This document shows positions 5,917 to 6,885 of a DNA stretch of 6,885 nt, piece by piece (position 1 is the stretch's first letter; every line of letters begins with the position of its first letter). Source of the DNA: an uncultured Collinsella sp. (lineage in GTDB: Bacteria > Actinomycetota > Coriobacteriia > Coriobacteriales > Coriobacteriaceae). The stretch covers positions 1 through 6,885 of the forward strand of contig USCS01000083.1 in assembly GCA_900552875.1 (NCBI GenBank), in the 5' to 3' direction. A model generated the notes under the pieces. That model made no database searches, had not been told where the DNA came from, and worked only from the letters and a program-made list of their open reading frames with translations. The translations under genes were made by a program, and so were the position numbers.

Positions 5917-5931
5917 AAGTAAGTAGACCTT
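5917..5931 (+). repeat. 15-base motif AAGTAAGTAGACCTT after the SIS gene, copy 1
   Basis: This motif just after the SIS stop codon matches AAGTGAGTAGACTTT at 6726-6740 in 13 of 15 bases. Within it GTAAG (5919-5923) can pair with CTTAC (5929-5933). Both copies lie 3' of a gene. Its function is unknown. Confidence 0.4.
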
Positions 5932-5945
5932 ACGGGTTGATTGAG

Positions 5946-5978
5946 AGGGGATGGGGTTTACGCCCCGTCCCCTTTTTT
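5946..5978 (+). terminator. Rho-independent terminator of the PTS-SIS operon
   Basis: GGGGATGGGG (5947-5956) pairs with CCCCGTCCCC (5963-5972): ten pairs including one G-T wobble, around a 6-base loop TTTACG. Six T residues follow at once (5973-5978). This is a strong, well-formed terminator, 34 bases after the SIS stop. It ends the operon and stands only 20 bases before the HAD start codon. Confidence 0.93.
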
Positions 5979-5998
5979 GCTCTTGAGAGGAGATGCGT

Positions 5999-6628
5999 AT
6001 GATCAAGGCAGTGCTGTTTGATATGGATGGCGTGCTGGTCGATACCGAGTGGTTCTACAACCGCCGCCGCGTGGCGTTTATGGAGGAGAAGGGCTTCCAC
6101 TTTGACGAGATCCCCGATCTTTCGGGGTCTAACGAGCCGGCCATTTGGCAGGCGCTGGTGCCCGACGATGTTGAGTTGCGCGAGCGCCTGCGCGTGGAGT
6201 ACAAGCAGGTCTACAGCCCGGTCCATCCCGTTCCGTATGCCGAGCTGCTCAACGAGCAGACAGAGCCGGTGATGCGCGAACTGCACGAGCGCGGCGTGAA
6301 GTGTGCCATCGCGAGCTCGTCCTATCGCGAGCTGATTGACGAGCTGGTGGACATCGCCGGTATTGCCGACGTGTTGGACTACACCATCAGCGGCCACGAG
6401 TGCAGCGCGTTTAAGCCCGATCCCGAAATCTACCTGCGCGCCATGGAAGCGCTGGGTGTGGAGCCGGCCGAGTGCCTGGTCATCGAGGACTCGCCGATGG
6501 GTATCGAGGCGGGCAAGCGCTCCGGCGCCCGCGTTCTGGCGTTGCGTCCGCACGAAGGCGTCAACCTCGATCAATCGCGAGCCGATGCCGTTATTGATAA
6601 TCTGACCGACATTTTGGCCGCTTTGTAG
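5999..6628 (+). CDS. HAD-superfamily sugar-phosphate phosphatase or phosphomutase (beta-PGM-like, subfamily IA)
   Basis: This 209-residue protein has all four HAD motifs. Motif I is LFDMDGVLVDTE, with nucleophile D8 and acid/base D10. Motif II is AIASSS (S106/S107), motif III is FKPDPEIYL (K139), and motif IV is VIEDSPMGIEA (E163, D164). A helical cap lies between residues 15 and 85, and the length fits beta-phosphoglucomutase-like phosphatases. It probably acts on a small sugar phosphate. The ATG at 5999 is preferred because GAGGAG lies 6 bases upstream. The ATG at 5993, two codons earlier, sits directly on that sequence. The gene begins 20 bases after a strong terminator with no clear promoter of its own, so expression may depend on readthrough. 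Its association with the deglycase operon suggests a link to the released hexose 6-phosphate, but this is inference. Confidence 0.88.
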   Translation: MIKAVLFDMDGVLVDTEWFYNRRRVAFMEEKGFHFDEIPDLSGSNEPAIWQALVPDDVELRERLRVEYKQVYSPVHPVPYAELLNEQTEPVMRELHERGVKCAIASSSYRELIDELVDIAGIADVLDYTISGHECSAFKPDPEIYLRAMEALGVEPAECLVIEDSPMGIEAGKRSGARVLALRPHEGVNLDQSRADAVIDNLTDILAAL

Positions 6629-6631
6629 TGT

Positions 6632-6679
6632 CAATCCGCCGCGAGAAGCACGGGTTCAAACGTTTTTTGCGGTGGATTG
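6632..6679 (+). repeat. 11-base inverted repeat just after the HAD gene
   Basis: CAATCCGCCGC (6632-6642) and GCGGTGGATTG (6669-6679) pair over 11 positions with one G-T wobble. The 26-base loop contains a T6 run (6663-6668). The T-run lies inside the loop rather than after the stem, so this is not a normal terminator, although it may still mark the 3' end of the HAD message. Confidence 0.45.
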
Positions 6680-6685
6680 GCTCAA

Positions 6686-6719
6686 TTTGGTTTCGATTTT
6701 GATCCGTTTGGCTTCGATT
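6686..6719. repeat. Tandem direct repeat TTTGGyTTCGATT, 21-base period
   Basis: TTTGGTTTCGATT (6686-6698) and TTTGGCTTCGATT (6707-6719) differ at one base and are offset by 21. The region is AT-richer than its surroundings and does not read well as coding DNA. It could be a paired protein-binding site or part of a degenerate repeat element. Confidence 0.4.
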
Positions 6720-6725
6720 CGGGCT

Positions 6726-6773
6726 AAGTGAGTAGACTTTTTGGCGTAGGCCGAGCATAAAGTGCATCTGCTC
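6726..6773. repeat. Second copy of the AAGTGAGTAGACTTT motif with adjoining hairpin
   Basis: AAGTGAGTAGACTTT (6726-6740) repeats the motif at 5917-5931. It is followed by GAGCA (6753-6757) / TGCTC (6769-6773), a 5-base inverted pair. This lies past the end of the HAD gene and beyond the possible minus-strand stop at 6801, so it could form part of the 3' region for both converging genes. Confidence 0.35.
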
Positions 6774-6800
6774 TAGTAAAACCGACGCTCCTATAAGTTG

Positions 6801-6885
6801 TCAAGAGGCAGTTTGCGGGAGCGCTCCCTTCAATTCGCACAGGAGCTCGTAATACCTCCTCTCCAGTTTCGTCGACCGCCGTTTC
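6801..6885 (-). CDS. Possible C-terminal end of a minus-strand gene entering from the right edge
   Basis: On the minus strand, 27 codons lead to a TGA at 6803-6801. The peptide ends ERRYYELLCELKGALPQTAS, a charged, helix-like tail. About 20 of 27 third positions are G or C, similar to the real genes here. The other open minus-strand frame, which runs on to about 6729, lacks this bias. Nothing in the fragment identifies a family. It is too short for certainty and may be chance. Confidence 0.3.
   Translation of the reverse strand, partial: KRRSTKLERRYYELLCELKGALPQTAS

Noticed and set aside
3816..5918. A 700-codon open frame on the minus strand across EIID and the SIS gene
   Set aside because: It is a shadow frame caused by GC-rich third positions. 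Its translation is low in complexity (Gly/Val/Asp/His-rich) and lacks domain motifs, while the plus strand encodes clear EIID and SIS proteins.
1..6885. CRISPR array, tRNA, rRNA or classical riboswitch
   Set aside because: No regularly spaced repeat array, cloverleaf or recognisable aptamer pattern was seen on either strand.

Overview
The window looks like chromosomal DNA from a gut actinobacterium of the class Coriobacteriia, most likely Collinsella or a close relative. This is inferred from the GC-rich third codon positions, Shine-Dalgarno starts, mannose-family PTS genes and short GC-rich hairpins scattered between genes. No rRNA or other marker is present, so the assignment is tentative.

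Layout, left to right. Positions 1-613 (minus strand) hold the N-terminal part of an IS110-family DEDD transposase that runs off the left edge. Just upstream of its start codon lies a large nested inverted repeat (616-709). It traps the transposase ribosome binding site and may belong to a bridge-RNA-type left end. An EamA/DMT-family transporter follows on the plus strand (864-1946). A 182-base intergenic region then carries a tandem 13-base direct repeat with a 21-base period, a perfect TATAAT box without a recognisable -35 box, and an inverted repeat over the presumed transcription start.

This region drives a compact plus-strand operon: a fused EIIA-EIIB protein (2129-3052), EIIC (3089-3883), EIID (3897-4730) and, after a structured 198-base gap, a two-SIS-domain sugar-phosphate deglycase (4929-5912). 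A strong intrinsic terminator lies at 5946-5978. A HAD-superfamily phosphatase of the beta-phosphoglucomutase type (5999-6628) starts only 20 bases beyond it. The last 257 bases hold repeats and hairpins, and perhaps the tail end of a minus-strand gene that enters from the right edge.

Working model. A mannose-family PTS imports and phosphorylates a sugar-amine conjugate. The FrlB/GfrF/FraB-like SIS enzyme splits the phosphorylated product into a hexose 6-phosphate and a free amino acid or amine. The HAD enzyme may adjust sugar-phosphate levels, and the upstream DMT transporter could move the released amino compound. PTS plus SIS deglycase is the arrangement known for Amadori compounds (fructoselysine, glucoselysine, fructose-asparagine). 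The exact substrate cannot be read from the sequence, and the roles of the HAD and DMT proteins are inference. The operon is a recognisable variant of a known type. The least explained parts are the IS110 leader structure, the promoter repeats and the dispersed intergenic elements.
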